A DNA stretch of 64,000 nt from Okapia johnstoni (lineage: Eukaryota > Chordata > Mammalia > Artiodactyla > Giraffidae), in assembly GCA_024291935.2 (NCBI GenBank), contig CM044306.1, positions 21,275,001-21,339,000 on the forward strand, read 5' to 3'. A model generated the notes under the pieces. It did no database searches, had not been told where the DNA came from, and worked only from the letters and a program-made list of their open reading frames with translations. Below, one piece after another: positions 60,200-64,000 of this stretch (positions are counted from its first letter, which is position 1; each line of letters begins with the position of its first letter). The position numbers and the translations under genes were made by a program.

Positions 60200-60586
60200 G
60201 GAGCTTTGGAGAACTTTTTATTGTTTAAAAATCATAATTGGAGCTTCAAAAAACATACAACCTAACACATGTCCCAGTTCCGGTGCCCTACTCCCTGGAG
60301 GAGAGCACAGGGCTAGTCCCTCCCATCGTGCTGCCCACACCACTAGCCAGGACCCTGCCCTGGGGAGGCTGCCCGCCCGCCCGCCTGCCCCCGTGTGCTA
60401 AGTCACCGGCTGAGGAGGGGCCCTGGGATGAGGTAGGGTGACCGGCTCCCTGTACCCCTCACCCCCCGCACATAGCAGTCTGTGCGCCCCATGTGGCAAG
60501 AAGAGCCAGTTCCCTGGGCAGGGGACCCCCATGGGGGAAAGACAGAGCCAGTCCCCACTCACCCCACCCCTCCCCAGCCCCCCAGC
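60200..60586 (-). other. PSMD3: PSMD3 3' UTR
   Basis: About 0.39 kb from the stop codon (60589-60587) to the poly(A) signal. GC-rich, no repeat or AU-rich element seen. Confidence 0.78.
60217..60222 (-). terminator. PSMD3: PSMD3 poly(A) signal
   Basis: Minus-strand AATAAA (AACAATAAAAAG). Cleavage expected near 60195-60205. Confidence 0.88.

Positions 60587-64000
<3,414 letters not shown>

Overview
This is nuclear DNA from a placental mammal, almost certainly a pecoran ruminant (cattle, sheep, goat, deer or relatives). The genes have spliced exons with GT-AG introns. The DNA also carries several repeat families found only in or typical of ruminants: BovB LINE 3' ends, Bov-tA SINEs and CHR-type tRNA-Glu SINEs. 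Older mammalian MIR, L1M and hAT repeats lie alongside them. I cannot fix the species from the sequence alone.

The window is the THRA-MED24-CSF3-PSMD3 block (human 17q21), in the opposite orientation to the human chromosome. From left to right: (1) THRA, thyroid hormone receptor alpha, minus strand. Coding exons run from the window edge to the start codon at 7121, and a non-coding CpG-island exon ends at 18553. Codons 1-229 are present; the rest of the ligand-binding domain lies off the left edge. (2) A 7.5 kb head-to-head intergenic region (about 19.0-26.5 kb) with CG/CA and TG microsatellites and SINEs. (3) MED24, plus strand, complete: a promoter at about 26.26-26.57 kb and 25 coding exons totalling 2,970 nt (989 aa), ending at 49233. 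A probable box C/D snoRNA (the SNORD124 position) lies in one of its introns. (4) CSF3 (G-CSF), minus strand, complete: 5 coding exons, 195 aa, with a textbook cytokine promoter and an AU-rich 3' UTR. It converges tail-to-tail on MED24. (5) A 6.7 kb repeat-rich spacer. (6) PSMD3, minus strand: the last six coding exons (207 C-terminal residues, most of the PCI domain). The 5' part lies off the right edge.

THRA and MED24 are functionally linked. MED24 (TRAP100) is a Mediator subunit first purified with ligand-bound thyroid hormone receptor, and the two genes are divergent neighbours. CSF3 is an inducible cytokine and PSMD3 a housekeeping proteasome lid subunit; neither has an obvious functional link to the first pair.

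I found no undescribed gene system. The points most worth a second look are the snoRNA candidate, two short upstream ORFs in the THRA leader (one ending exactly at the THRA start codon), a loss of the human upstream start and of the long-isoform donor in CSF3, non-B-DNA tracts around the THRA promoter, and a group of transcription-factor motif matches in the long THRA intron.
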